Source of the DNA: Mucilaginibacter sp. PAMB04168
Lineage (GTDB): Bacteria > Bacteroidota > Bacteroidia > Sphingobacteriales > Sphingobacteriaceae
Assembly: GCF_039634365.2 (NCBI RefSeq)
Contig: NZ_CP155079.2
Coordinates: 248,001-312,000, forward strand
Reading direction: 5' to 3'
DNA length: 64,000 nt
In this document: positions 26,458 to 35,994 of the stretch, one piece after another
Position numbering within the stretch: the first letter of the stretch is position 1
Layout: every line of letters starts with the position of its first letter
Made by a program: the position numbers and the translations under genes
Notes under the pieces: generated by a model
What the model was told of the DNA's origin: nothing
Seen by the model: only the letters and a program-made list of their open reading frames with translations
Databases searched by the model: none

Positions 26458-29373
26458 ATGCGTAGGGTTGCATTTTGTGCTTGCCTAAGTATTTTATTGG
26501 TAGCAACTACAATTGCTGCAACAGCGCAAACATTGTCTTTAGCCGGGCAATGGCGCTTTAAAATAGACCGCGAAAATAAAGGTACTGCAGAAAAGTGGTA
26601 CGCCCGTAATTTAGAAGACAATATCCGGCTCCCGGGCTCAATGGCTCAAAATGGAAAAGGTGATGATATTACGCTTAAAACACCATGGACAGGTACTATT
26701 TATGATAGCTCCTTTTACTTCAATCCGAGGCTGGCCAAATTCAGGCAGGCGGGCAATATCAAGCTCCCTTTTTGGTTAACCCCCGCCAAATACTATGTTG
26801 GCGCTGCCTGGTACCAGCACAACGTGAACATTCCGGCCGCATGGAAAGGGAAACGAATAGTATTGTTTTTAGAAAGGGCACACACCGAAACGCATGTTTG
26901 GGTAGATGACCATGAAGCCGGGATGCAAAACAGCCTGGTAGCGCCGCACCAGTATGATCTGACAGACTACCTTTCAACTGGCCCGCACCGAATCAGCATT
27001 TGTGTTGATAACCGAATCAAAGCGATTAACGTTGGGCCCGATTCGCATAGCATAACCGATCATACGCAAGGTAACTGGAATGGCATAATTGGTAAAATAG
27101 AATTACAAACCGCCCCGTTAACATACCTTGACGATATACAAGTTTACCCCGATGTAAAAGCTAAAGTGGCCAGAGTGAAATTGCAATTGAATAATAATGG
27201 CAACTCAAGTTTTGCCGGGCAAGTAGTACTGTCGGCCAAAAGCTTTAATACTGCAAAGGTGCACCAAACGCAGCTCATTAAAACGAATGTGAGTATTGCC
27301 GGTAAGCAAACCAAAAGCATTGAAGTGGTTTTGCCATTAGGTAGCGGCATGCAAACCTGGGATGAGTTTAACCCGGCTTTATATGCGCTTACGGCTGTTA
27401 TAACCAGTAAAGGACAAAGCCTTGAACAACGGCAGGCCGAATTTGGCATGCGTGAGTTTACCATACAGGGCACACATTTTTTAATAAACGGAAGGCCTGT
27501 GTTTTTGCGTGGTACGGTTAACAATTGCGAGTTTCCATTAACTGGTTACCCATCAACCAATATAGCTGATTGGATGCGCATTTTTAAAGTGGCTCGTGCA
27601 CATGGTTTAAACCACATGCGTTTCCACTCATGGTGCCCACCGCAGGAAGCCTTTATGGCAGCTGATAGGGTTGGTTTCTATCTGCAGCCCGAAGGCCCAA
27701 GTTGGCCAAATCATGGTCCTAAAATTGGCTTGGGACAACCCATAGATCAGTACTTGTATGATGAAACTAACCGCATGGCTAAGCATTATGGCAATTTTGC
27801 TTCGTTTTGCATGCTGTCTGGCGGAAACGAACCTGCAGGGAACCAGGTGGCCTACCTTAATGCCTTTGTGGATTACTGGAAGAAGAAAGATTCCCGCCGG
27901 GTTTATACAGGGATGTCTGTTGGTGGCAGCTGGCCGGTAGTCCCCAATGCCGAGTACCAGGTGCGGGGAGGCGTGCGTGGCCTTGCCTGGGAAAAGAGGC
28001 CTGAAAGCATCTCTGACTTTACCGCCGGTATTGGCAAATTTAATGTTCCGTTTGTTGCTCATGAAATGGGCCAATGGTGTGTTTTTCCTGATTTTGGTGA
28101 AATAAAAGAATATACAGGCGTTTACAGAGCTAAAAACTTTGAGCTGTTTCAAGAGGATCTGAAAGACCAGGGCATGGCAGATCAGGGCCGTGATTTTTTA
28201 AGAGCATCCGGAAAGCTGCAGGTGCTTTGTTATAAAAACGAGATAGAGAAAACCTTGCGTACGCCAAATTATGCAGGCTTTCAACTACTGGGCCTTCAAG
28301 ATTTTCCGGGCCAGGGTACAGCATTAGTAGGCGTGCTTAATGCGTTTTGGAAAGAAAAAGAATACATCACGTCAAAAGAGTTTGCACGTTTTTGCAATAC
28401 AACGGTGCCACTGGTGCAGGTGCCTAAATTTGTTTTTACCAACGATGAAGTATTGAAGGCTGGTATCATGGTTGCCCATTCAGGCAATGCGCCGCTTCGG
28501 AACACAACGTTTAAGTGGACTATTAAAAATGAGAAAGGGGTGTTGTTAACGCAAGGTAATTTCCAAGTCAAAACCATCAATAACGGCAACGGCATCCCGG
28601 TTGGCAATGTTAATTGGCCGCTAAGCAGTATTAAGCAGGCAACGCAATTAAAATTCGAAGTTAGCATTGTAGGTACGCCATATGCAAACGATTGGAATGT
28701 TTGGGTATATCCGGCTAAACCTGAGGCAATAAAGAATGAAGTATATTATACCAATGCCTTTGATGAGAAAGCAAAAGCTGTATTAGATAAAGGTGGCAAG
28801 GTGTTTTTAAATATAGCCGGGCAGGTAGTAAAGGGTAAAGAGGTAATTATGCATTTTTTACCGGTATTTTGGAACACATCCTGGTTTAAAATGCGCCCAC
28901 CACATGTAACCGGTATGCTTATACAGGATCAAAGTTCAGCTTTTGCCAATTTTCCAACCAGTTACCACAGTGATTTGCAATGGTGGGAGATTGCCAATCG
29001 TGCACAGGTAATGGTGCTGGAGGATTTCCCTGCTGGCTTTAAACCCCTGGTACAACCAATTGATACATGGTTTTTGAACCGCCGCTTAGCGTTAGTATAT
29101 GAAGCCAAAGTAGGAAATGGTAAAATTATAGTATCAAGCGCAGACTTAGGACCAGCCATAGACGCTGATAAGCCAGCGGCCCGCCAGCTGTACCGTAGTT
29201 TGCTGCAGTATATGGCATCTGAAAAATTTAATCCCACCGGTGAGGTAAGCTTTGAAGTAATTAAGGATGTGATGGTAAGTCCTTCCAAATACCAATTTAG
29301 CACTTTTACTAAGGAAAGTCCGGATGAATTAAAACCGAATTCAAATCAAATCAAGCCTAAAAGTAATGAGTAA
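26458..29373 (+). CDS. Secreted glycoside hydrolase family 2 enzyme
   Basis: A protein of 971 residues from this start. An in-frame ATG at 26425 would add 11 residues, but MRRVAFCACLSILLVATTIA gives a normal signal peptide ending ATAQ, so 26458 is preferred. The GH2 layout is clear: sugar-binding jelly roll (LAGQWRFKID, YVGAAWYQHNVNIPAAWKGKR, RAHTETHVWVDD), immunoglobulin-like domain, then a barrel. The acid/base is Glu458 in LSGGNEPAG and the nucleophile Glu536 in VAHEMGQW (numbered from 26458). The last 250 residues form an extra domain resembling a GATase-like Rossmann fold. The 3' end overlaps the GH35 gene by 8 bases, so the two are translationally coupled. Specificity (galactosidase, mannosidase or other) is open. 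Confidence 0.9.
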   Translation: MRRVAFCACLSILLVATTIAATAQTLSLAGQWRFKIDRENKGTAEKWYARNLEDNIRLPGSMAQNGKGDDITLKTPWTGTIYDSSFYFNPRLAKFRQAGNIKLPFWLTPAKYYVGAAWYQHNVNIPAAWKGKRIVLFLERAHTETHVWVDDHEAGMQNSLVAPHQYDLTDYLSTGPHRISICVDNRIKAINVGPDSHSITDHTQGNWNGIIGKIELQTAPLTYLDDIQVYPDVKAKVARVKLQLNNNGNSSFAGQVVLSAKSFNTAKVHQTQLIKTNVSIAGKQTKSIEVVLPLGSGMQTWDEFNPALYALTAVITSKGQSLEQRQAEFGMREFTIQGTHFLINGRPVFLRGTVNNCEFPLTGYPSTNIADWMRIFKVARAHGLNHMRFHSWCPPQEAFMAADRVGFYLQPEGPSWPNHGPKIGLGQPIDQYLYDETNRMAKHYGNFASFCMLSGGNEPAGNQVAYLNAFVDYWKKKDSRRVYTGMSVGGSWPVVPNAEYQVRGGVRGLAWEKRPESISDFTAGIGKFNVPFVAHEMGQWCVFPDFGEIKEYTGVYRAKNFELFQEDLKDQGMADQGRDFLRASGKLQVLCYKNEIEKTLRTPNYAGFQLLGLQDFPGQGTALVGVLNAFWKEKEYITSKEFARFCNTTVPLVQVPKFVFTNDEVLKAGIMVAHSGNAPLRNTTFKWTIKNEKGVLLTQGNFQVKTINNGNGIPVGNVNWPLSSIKQATQLKFEVSIVGTPYANDWNVWVYPAKPEAIKNEVYYTNAFDEKAKAVLDKGGKVFLNIAGQVVKGKEVIMHFLPVFWNTSWFKMRPPHVTGMLIQDQSSAFANFPTSYHSDLQWWEIANRAQVMVLEDFPAGFKPLVQPIDTWFLNRRLALVYEAKVGNGKIIVSSADLGPAIDADKPAARQLYRSLLQYMASEKFNPTGEVSFEVIKDVMVSPSKYQFSTFTKESPDELKPNSNQIKPKSNE

Positions 29374-31822
29374 GATAGCCTGGTGTTTTTATGTTGGCAT
29401 ACTTGTTACCTTGTGTATAAGTAAAACCAAAGCCCAGCAAATATACAGTGCTGATATTAGTAAAACGCAAGCACCCGTTATAAAGGGGCACCTAAAGTTA
29501 GGCACACATACCGATCCTGCAGGGCATTCTGTAGATGCTAACAGTTTGTATTTTACCAAAAACGGCAAGCCGTGGTACCCGGTAATGGGTGAGTTTCATT
29601 TTTCGCGTTATCCAGAACAGCGTTGGGAAGAAGCTATTTTGAAAATGAAGGCCAACGGTATTGATGTGATTGCTACTTACGTGTTTTGGATATATCATGA
29701 GGAAGAAGAGGGGGTGTACAACTGGACCGGCAACCGTGACCTACGGCATTTTATTAAATTATGCGCTAAGCATCATGTTAACGTATGGGTACGCGTAGGC
29801 CCTTGGTGCCATGGCGAGGTGCGTAATGGTGGCTTTCCCGACTGGATTGTTAAGCGTGGCAACATGCGCAAAAACAATACAGACTATCTGAACTCCGTAC
29901 AAAAGCTTTATAATGCCATTGGCACACAGCTAAAAGGGTTATACTTTAAAAATGGCGGCCCCATTATTGGCAGCCAGATTGAGAATGAGTTTAGATTTAA
30001 CAATCCGGCTGGTTTGGAGCATATGCTTACGCTAAAGCAAATGGCTATAAAAGCCGGCATTGATGTGCCTTTTTATACCGCTACCGGCTGGCCAGGCTCT
30101 AACCAAAAACAAGATGAATTGATACCGGTTTGGGGCGGCTACCCTGAGGCTCCCTGGGATAAGAAGACGTCACAACTGGCACTATCTGAAAACTATGTGT
30201 TCAGCACATTGCGAAATGATCCTGCAATAGGCAGTGACCTTTTGGGTAAGCACGAAGGGGATGCCGCCGGTTATACCGGTTATCGCTATCCGTACGCCAC
30301 CGCCGAAATGGGCGGCGGAATACAAATTACATACCACAGGCGACCCATAATTAAACCTATTGATGTAGCTGCATTAGCCTACACTAAAATAGGATCGGGT
30401 GCTAATTTGATGGGTTATTACATGTTTCATGGCGGTCATAATGAAATTGGCCGCTTAAGCACCCTGCAAGAATCGAAGGCCACAAACTACCCTAATGATT
30501 ATCCTATACTCAATTATGATTTCCAGGCGCCGCTGGGCGAATTCGGGCAAGTAAGGCCATCATACAATGCCTTTAAAATTATTCATACTTTTTTAAATGA
30601 TTTTGGTGATAGACTGGTACAATCTTATCCCTCGTTCCCCGACCAAAAGGTGAGTAGCCCGGCAGATAGTACTACGCTGCGGTGGGTGGTACGCTCTAAA
30701 GGCAAAAGCGGCTTTTTATTTATCAGTAACTATCAGCGGCAACTAAATTTGCATAACCAAGCCAACGTTCAATTTAAGCTGCGGCTTACAGATAAGGAAA
30801 GTATGACTTTCCCGGAAAAGCCAATTGATATAAAATCGGGCACGGTTGCCATTTTGCCATTCAATATGGATATTGAGGGTTGTAATCTTAAATATGCAAC
30901 TGTGCAACCCTTGTGCAAAATAGCGGGTTCAACCCCAACTTATGTGTTTTTTGCGCCTGATGGCATCAGGCCTGAGTATGCATTTAATAAAGCGGGCATT
31001 GTTGTTTTAAAAGCTGCACAAGCACAATCTAAAAATATAGGTGATTGTATTTTAATAGACAATGTTAAACCTGGAACAGGTAGCTTAATAACATTAAAGT
31101 TAAGGACAGGTAAGCAGGTTAACATCATTACCTTAACCGGCCAGCAAGCTTTAAATAGTTATAAAGGCAGTGCTTCCGGAAGCGAACATCTCTTTATTTC
31201 CAGGCAAAATTTAACGTTTGCAAATGGTAAGCTGATGCTTCAAAGTACCGAAGGCCCCAGTTTTGATGTTTCTTTATTTCCTTCCTTCAAAGCAATGTAC
31301 AAACCGGGCTTTAAGCAACAGGCGGACGGTGTATTTACCAGGATGGTAAAGGTGTTACCAGCTAAGGAAGTGGATGTTAAGGTTCAGCTGGTTAACTGGA
31401 TTGCCAAACCTGATGAACAACGCTCCAAAATTCCTTTAGATGACCGGAATGGTAAGAATACCGCCGTTAGCCCGGGGCCGCAGTATCAAACTCAAATTAT
31501 ACCTGTTCAGGGTGCCAGGTATTGGTCGCTTATCATTCCGCCACATAAAGAAAACGCATTGTTGGATATAGATTATCGTGGTGATACCGGAGCCGCTTAT
31601 ATTGACGGCAAACTTGTGGCCGATGATTTTTACTTTGGTAAAACCATGCAGGTATATTTAGAAAAGGCATCAATTACTACAACCTTAATGCTGCAAGTAA
31701 TACCGCTTACTGATGAACGCAATATATATTTTGAAAAGGGTGTTCGTGAGCCGATGCTGGGTAAAGCTGTAGCCACTTTAAATGCAGTTAAGATAATACC
31801 TGTTTACGATACAACACTGTAG
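29366..31822 (+). CDS. Secreted glycoside hydrolase family 35 beta-galactosidase
   Basis: An 818-residue protein with a signal peptide (to about residue 23, KTKAQ). The GH35 barrel spans about residues 60-400: YPVMGEFHFSRYPEQRWEEA, GIDVIATYVFWIYHE, RVGPWCHGEVRNGGFPDW, and GGPIIGSQIENEFRFN with Glu208 as acid/base. The nucleophile is Glu314 in PYATAEMGGG. C-terminal beta domains extend to residue 818, longer than minimal GH35 enzymes. GH35 enzymes remove terminal beta-galactose (some also beta-glucosamine), so this supports a galactoside substrate for PUL 2. Its start overlaps the end of the GH2 gene by eight bases, and 243 bases of spacer with no clear terminator follow before a convergent gene. 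Confidence 0.93.
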   Translation: MSKIAWCFYVGILVTLCISKTKAQQIYSADISKTQAPVIKGHLKLGTHTDPAGHSVDANSLYFTKNGKPWYPVMGEFHFSRYPEQRWEEAILKMKANGIDVIATYVFWIYHEEEEGVYNWTGNRDLRHFIKLCAKHHVNVWVRVGPWCHGEVRNGGFPDWIVKRGNMRKNNTDYLNSVQKLYNAIGTQLKGLYFKNGGPIIGSQIENEFRFNNPAGLEHMLTLKQMAIKAGIDVPFYTATGWPGSNQKQDELIPVWGGYPEAPWDKKTSQLALSENYVFSTLRNDPAIGSDLLGKHEGDAAGYTGYRYPYATAEMGGGIQITYHRRPIIKPIDVAALAYTKIGSGANLMGYYMFHGGHNEIGRLSTLQESKATNYPNDYPILNYDFQAPLGEFGQVRPSYNAFKIIHTFLNDFGDRLVQSYPSFPDQKVSSPADSTTLRWVVRSKGKSGFLFISNYQRQLNLHNQANVQFKLRLTDKESMTFPEKPIDIKSGTVAILPFNMDIEGCNLKYATVQPLCKIAGSTPTYVFFAPDGIRPEYAFNKAGIVVLKAAQAQSKNIGDCILIDNVKPGTGSLITLKLRTGKQVNIITLTGQQALNSYKGSASGSEHLFISRQNLTFANGKLMLQSTEGPSFDVSLFPSFKAMYKPGFKQQADGVFTRMVKVLPAKEVDVKVQLVNWIAKPDEQRSKIPLDDRNGKNTAVSPGPQYQTQIIPVQGARYWSLIIPPHKENALLDIDYRGDTGAAYIDGKLVADDFYFGKTMQVYLEKASITTTLMLQVIPLTDERNIYFEKGVREPMLGKAVATLNAVKIIPVYDTTL

Positions 31823-32065
31823 GTAGCAATATCAATCGGTATCTGATACTTGTAAGCACCTGTTTTTGCACCATATTGCAGTAAACTACGCTTTAACAGC
31901 ACGAGCCATTATTGCATGAAAATGGCGGTTGATGTGCAGCGTTTTGATCATGTTCAGGCAAAATTAAATCGCCGGCACATTAATGCGCAGGGAAAGACAC
32001 CAGCCTGCTGTATTTTTAGCAATTCAAACCGATTCCAAAAAGCGTTTCACCGCAGGCAACTTGCA

Positions 32066-33331
32066 TTAGCGAAACAGCGATAATTTCACAGACTTGCCCA
32101 TCATCTCATAACCCACCTCATTAGGATGCAGATAATCGCCCGACTGTGCCTCTGGAATGATAGTAGAGCTGTTGTTGGGATCACTTAATACACGGTCAAA
32201 GTCAATGGTTGCATCAAAACGTCCGCTTGTTCGTATCCATTCATTTACGGTATTACGCGCCTTTTCACGGTAGTCGGTATAATAAAAGGATTTTTTAATC
32301 GGCGTTATTGTAGCTCCAAAAACTTTTATCCCTCTTGAATGTGCCTGGGATATTATTTTACTATAAGCGGCAATGAGGGCTTCTGCAACCTGTGCGGCGG
32401 CAGTACTGTCTCGCACACCACCTATATCGTTTACACCCTCCAATACAATAAGCCAGCGCACACCGTTTTGTTGAAGAATATCCCTGTTAAAACGACTAAG
32501 TCCAGTTGGGCCCAAACCTCCACGCAGTACGCAGTTGCCGCCAATACCTAAATTAAGAACGCCTATTTCTTTCTTCTCTTCTAAGAGTTTTTGAGCAAGC
32601 ACATCCGGCCATCTGTTTTGTTTATTGGTACCCGATCCGCGCCCGTCTGTTATAGAATCGCCTATAATGGCTACAGCAGCTTTATGCTTGGATTGGTCAA
32701 CTTCAATTCCATTAATGATATACCAATGGTCGGTCTTTACCGCCTGACTGAAATCTGAGTGTGCAATGTTATTGCCGGTTATTAAATAAGAAGTTGTGCG
32801 TGAGCCTGGATGTCCGGTAATGGTGGGAGATGTTGAACCGAATAATATGGTGATGGCCATATCTGCTCCTGCTTTTAAGTCATAAACCAAGCCATCCGAA
32901 TACATGACAGATCCGGGCTCCATTGTAACTTCCTGCTTCCCATTAAATGTAAGTGCTTTATTTGTCGACTCTTTAACAGCACTGCCACCTGCCGAAACTG
33001 CTATTGTGACTGCTTTCAGGGTTACAGGCGCTAAACTATATTCATTCGAAAACTTTATGCGCAGTTTCTTCCCGCCAACCGATACACGTACTATCTGCCG
33101 TAAAGTGTTTCCGGTGAGCCCCGGCGCCGGAGGCATATTATTTGGCTCAACCAGTTGTGGTGCAGTAGCCCAAGTACCAACCCATTTTTGCGGCGTACTT
33201 TGAAGCTCCTTTGCCCAAGCGTTATTGAAAGGCCCTAATACGAACGTGAAAATTATGATCGTAACAATGGTTTGCGTTGAAAAAAAAGAGCTTTTCTTCT
33301 GTTTAACGCCGTTGTATAATTGAATGCTCAT
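32066..33331 (-). CDS. Secreted SGNH/GDSL-family esterase
   Basis: A 421-residue protein with a hydrophobic N-terminal segment (TIVTIIIFTFVLGPFNNAWA) acting as signal or anchor. The first half is a jelly-roll (KWVGTWATAPQLVEPNNMPP, residues 49-200); the second half is the SGNH hydrolase: block I GDSITDG with Ser226, block II GIGGN, block III EGVNDIGG, block V DYLHPN with Asp399 and His402. This arrangement is common in Bacteroidota esterases that remove acetyl or similar groups from plant glycans. It points away from the GH43 gene at 33988 with a shared 656-base upstream region that holds candidate operators of the xylan PUL, so it may belong to that regulon as a deacetylase. Substrate is inferred. 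Confidence 0.88.
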   Translation of the reverse strand: MSIQLYNGVKQKKSSFFSTQTIVTIIIFTFVLGPFNNAWAKELQSTPQKWVGTWATAPQLVEPNNMPPAPGLTGNTLRQIVRVSVGGKKLRIKFSNEYSLAPVTLKAVTIAVSAGGSAVKESTNKALTFNGKQEVTMEPGSVMYSDGLVYDLKAGADMAITILFGSTSPTITGHPGSRTTSYLITGNNIAHSDFSQAVKTDHWYIINGIEVDQSKHKAAVAIIGDSITDGRGSGTNKQNRWPDVLAQKLLEEKKEIGVLNLGIGGNCVLRGGLGPTGLSRFNRDILQQNGVRWLIVLEGVNDIGGVRDSTAAAQVAEALIAAYSKIISQAHSRGIKVFGATITPIKKSFYYTDYREKARNTVNEWIRTSGRFDATIDFDRVLSDPNNSSTIIPEAQSGDYLHPNEVGYEMMGKSVKLSLFR

Positions 33332-33677
33332 TTAAGGATTAATGAATACGATTTTACACTGTAACCGATAGGCAAAACTGTCGGCAGTGGTTTACCAAAG
33401 GAAGTAGTTCAAATCTGGCAAGGATATCATTAATCATGATATTTGTGACATAAATGTTCAAAGCAACAGCACAGCGTAATTAACAGGTCTGATTAATCGG
33501 CTGCCTTCGGAATGATCATATAGTCTGTCGTGTCGCAAAAGCGCAAATAACAAATGTAGTTAAGTTGTTCATCTACATTTAGTTGATCAAATTTCCATAG
33601 CCTTTATGGTTAGTTTGCCGGGTGCATTAAGCTCATTGGCTTTTATTAATGCCAAAAGCAGAATGTAGCGGGTAACG

Positions 33678-33693
33678 CATTAACTAGTTAATG
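33678..33693. repeat. Perfect 16-bp palindrome
   Basis: CATTAACTAGTTAATG reads the same on both strands. It lies about 295 bases before the GH43 start and 347 bases before the SGNH start. It has the shape of a dimeric regulator site, though AT-rich palindromes also arise by chance. Confidence 0.5.
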
Positions 33694-33741
33694 GATTAAA
33701 TTGTGCTTATCTCACATCGTTCCCAACGGCAGTATCTTTTC

Positions 33742-33769
33742 TTAAACATTTGTTTAATCAATTTAAACA
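33742..33769. promoter_or_regulatory. Candidate HTCS operator with TTAAACA direct repeats
   Basis: TTAAACA occurs at 33742-33748 and 33763-33769, a 21-bp (two-turn) spacing, as expected for the tandem helix-turn-helix of AraC-type domains. The first copy also forms an inverted repeat with TGTTTAA at 33751-33757 and contains the AACATTTG element shared with other intergenic regions of the xylan PUL. Confidence 0.45.
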
Positions 33770-33987
33770 AGAGCAGTACTGCAAGAAAGAGTAGTAGCTT
33801 AATTTCGCTCAGCTAAGGTTTAATGGACTTTATAAGCCAGATATTAAATCTTTAAACAACAACCAATCACATGAATACGGTATTAAACCGACCGTAATTC
33901 GTCAGCAATAGATATCCAGCAATATAGAAACAGCAACAATCAGATCTTTTAACCTTGCCTCAACTTGGGCTTATACTATCTTTTAAT

Positions 33988-35943
33988 ATGACATATAAAA
34001 TCCGGTCCGCCTTTATTTGCGCACTTATTTCTTTTTTGGCACTATACACTGCAATGGCACAGCAAGGTAAAAGGCGTGATTCGCTGATGTTTTATCAAAG
34101 CGTTCAAACGTATGTTAATCCGGTTTTGCCCGGCGATCATCCGGATCCGACTCTATTGAAAGTAGGAGATGATTTTTACCATTGCGGGTCCACTTTTCAT
34201 TTTAACCCCTATATGCCCATTTATCATTCTAAAGACCTGGTTCATTGGGAAATTATAAGCCGTGTGCTGCCGGCATCCAAAGCCAAGTGGGTAACTGACC
34301 GGCCATCGGCAGGCATATGGCAGGGTGCTATAACCTACTTTTACGGTTCTTACTGGATATACTTTTCGGCGGGCGGCCAGTGGTTTTGCAAAGCTCCTTC
34401 ACCAAAAGGGCCCTGGTCTGAGCCTGTACAGGTGAAATCAAATCCCCAAACAGGTCCCCTGGGTTATGATAATTCTATTTTTGTAGACGATGACGGTAAA
34501 CCTTATATGGTTATTAAGAACGGGCAAAAGGTTAACCGGTTACAGGCATTAGGCAAAGACGGGCAACTTACAGATATAGTTATAAACCTGGACTGGATCA
34601 ATGCCAAATTACAATACAGTTGGGCCGAAGGCCCCGTTATGTGTAAACGTAATGGTTATTATTACTATTTTCCGGCAGGCGACGTATCCGGTGGGCAATA
34701 TGTTTTACGGTCCTCGGCGCTTACCAGTGATTCAACAAAATGGGAAAGGTTAGGAGATTTCTTTAAGCCTATTACAGATGCAAAGGTGGGTTTCCGCAGG
34801 CCTAATCACATTGCCGCGCCCGTGCAGCTATCGGATGGCTCATGGTGGACCATCGGGCAGAGTTACGAAAAATATGATGGTGATGATTGGTCTGGTACAG
34901 GAAGGCAAACCGCCCTGTATCCTGTCATTTGGGAGGGTGATCGTCCGTGGGGTTTGGCACCAACTACGCAACCCATAGCTAAACCCAATCTTCCACAATC
35001 CGGTATCCTGTGGAGGAGCATGAAATCAGATGATTTTGAAAGTCAGACCTTATCATGGAACTGGCATTTTCTTACCAAAAAGGCATCTGAACAATATTCG
35101 CTCTCTAATCGTAAAGGCTGGATTAGTCTTAACCCAGATACGAGCCGAGCTCATTTGTTTCAGAAAGAAACCGATCATTTTTATTCAGTAATTACTAAAG
35201 TGAATCTCGATGCTGTAAGAGCTCAAGATAAAGCAGGTATATGTCTAACCAACGGCAACCAAAAAGTGATTGTAAGATTGTACACCGGATTTGATAATGG
35301 TCAGCAAATTATTATGGAAATGGATACAGCTGTACGGAGAGCAGCTAAGCCAATTGGCGCTACCGTTTGGCTAAAGGTGGAAAGAAATGAGCATTTGCTT
35401 ACAGGCTTCTATAGTCGCGATGGCAAATCCTGGGTAACTTTGGGCAAGCCGGTTAACGTGGTCAATCTGGATAAGGCACAGCCCAACTTTAATTCATGGG
35501 TGGGTACCAGTGTAGGACTGTTTGCTGAGGGTAAGCGTGCTGATTTTGACAGTTTCACAGTCAAAGATGGCTTTTCTGCTATTCCTGCAATAGGTATGAA
35601 TAATTATTTTGGTGTTAAGAAGCTTGCCGATCGCTCAGTTACCAATGTATCACCGTTGGGTGGCTGGTTCATGATATCGGGTGTTGATTTTAGGCAGAGC
35701 CCGGCGGTTAAGATGGCAATCAAGGCCGCAAGCCGTGCCAGAGGCGAATTAGAAATATGGCTGGATGATTTGCAAAAAGGACAGCGAGTTGCAAAAGTTA
35801 AGATAGAGCCAACAGCCAACCGTGAATGGAAAGCGTTTACCGCTACTTTAAAAAATGTAAAAGGCCAGCACGACTTGTTTATTAAATTTCCACGCGGAAC
35901 TGCAGGGGATATTCAGATAAAAAACATCCGATTGACTGATTGA
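33988..35943 (+). CDS. Secreted GH43 enzyme with C-terminal CBM6-like domain (xylosidase/arabinofuranosidase)
   Basis: A 651-residue protein from the ATG at 33988, which gives the signal peptide AFICALISFLALYTAMAQ; a longer frame from a TTG at 33955 is less likely. The five-bladed GH43 propeller shows Asp53 in GDHPDPT (base), Asp161 in GYDNSIFVDDD (pKa modulator) and Glu214 in WAEGPVMC (acid). A beta-sandwich of the GH43 C-terminal type (residues about 350-525) and a carbohydrate-binding module of CBM6 type (about 535-651) follow. The enzyme likely removes xylose or arabinose from xylan oligosaccharides in the periplasm or at the surface. The GH8 exo-oligoxylanase gene follows after 51 bases and fits this role. 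Exact subfamily and specificity are not certain. Confidence 0.9.
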   Translation: MTYKIRSAFICALISFLALYTAMAQQGKRRDSLMFYQSVQTYVNPVLPGDHPDPTLLKVGDDFYHCGSTFHFNPYMPIYHSKDLVHWEIISRVLPASKAKWVTDRPSAGIWQGAITYFYGSYWIYFSAGGQWFCKAPSPKGPWSEPVQVKSNPQTGPLGYDNSIFVDDDGKPYMVIKNGQKVNRLQALGKDGQLTDIVINLDWINAKLQYSWAEGPVMCKRNGYYYYFPAGDVSGGQYVLRSSALTSDSTKWERLGDFFKPITDAKVGFRRPNHIAAPVQLSDGSWWTIGQSYEKYDGDDWSGTGRQTALYPVIWEGDRPWGLAPTTQPIAKPNLPQSGILWRSMKSDDFESQTLSWNWHFLTKKASEQYSLSNRKGWISLNPDTSRAHLFQKETDHFYSVITKVNLDAVRAQDKAGICLTNGNQKVIVRLYTGFDNGQQIIMEMDTAVRRAAKPIGATVWLKVERNEHLLTGFYSRDGKSWVTLGKPVNVVNLDKAQPNFNSWVGTSVGLFAEGKRADFDSFTVKDGFSAIPAIGMNNYFGVKKLADRSVTNVSPLGGWFMISGVDFRQSPAVKMAIKAASRARGELEIWLDDLQKGQRVAKVKIEPTANREWKAFTATLKNVKGQHDLFIKFPRGTAGDIQIKNIRLTD

Positions 35944-35994
35944 ATTACCGACTAATACTTCCGGCTTATTATAGACAAATAGTTATCCATAATT

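Larger units (their letters stand above)
33332..33987. promoter_or_regulatory. Divergent regulatory region, SGNH esterase / GH43-GH8
   Basis: No gene is supported; an in-frame TTG at 33955 is not the preferred start of the GH43 gene. The region holds an AACATTTG element at 33745-33752, a TACATTTG box on the minus strand at 33551-33558, TTAAACA direct repeats, and a 16-bp palindrome at 33678-33693. Short mutually exclusive stems (GCATTA/TAATGC and GCTTTT/AAAAGC) lie in 33624-33659. Confidence 0.55.

Noticed and set aside
27628..28152. 174-residue open frame on the minus strand
   Set aside because: It lies fully inside the GH2 gene, opposite to a clear catalytic domain, and has no recognisable motif or signal.
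33955..33987. N-terminal extension of the GH43 protein from a TTG codon
   Set aside because: The ATG at 33988 gives a normal signal peptide directly, so the extension is probably untranslated leader.
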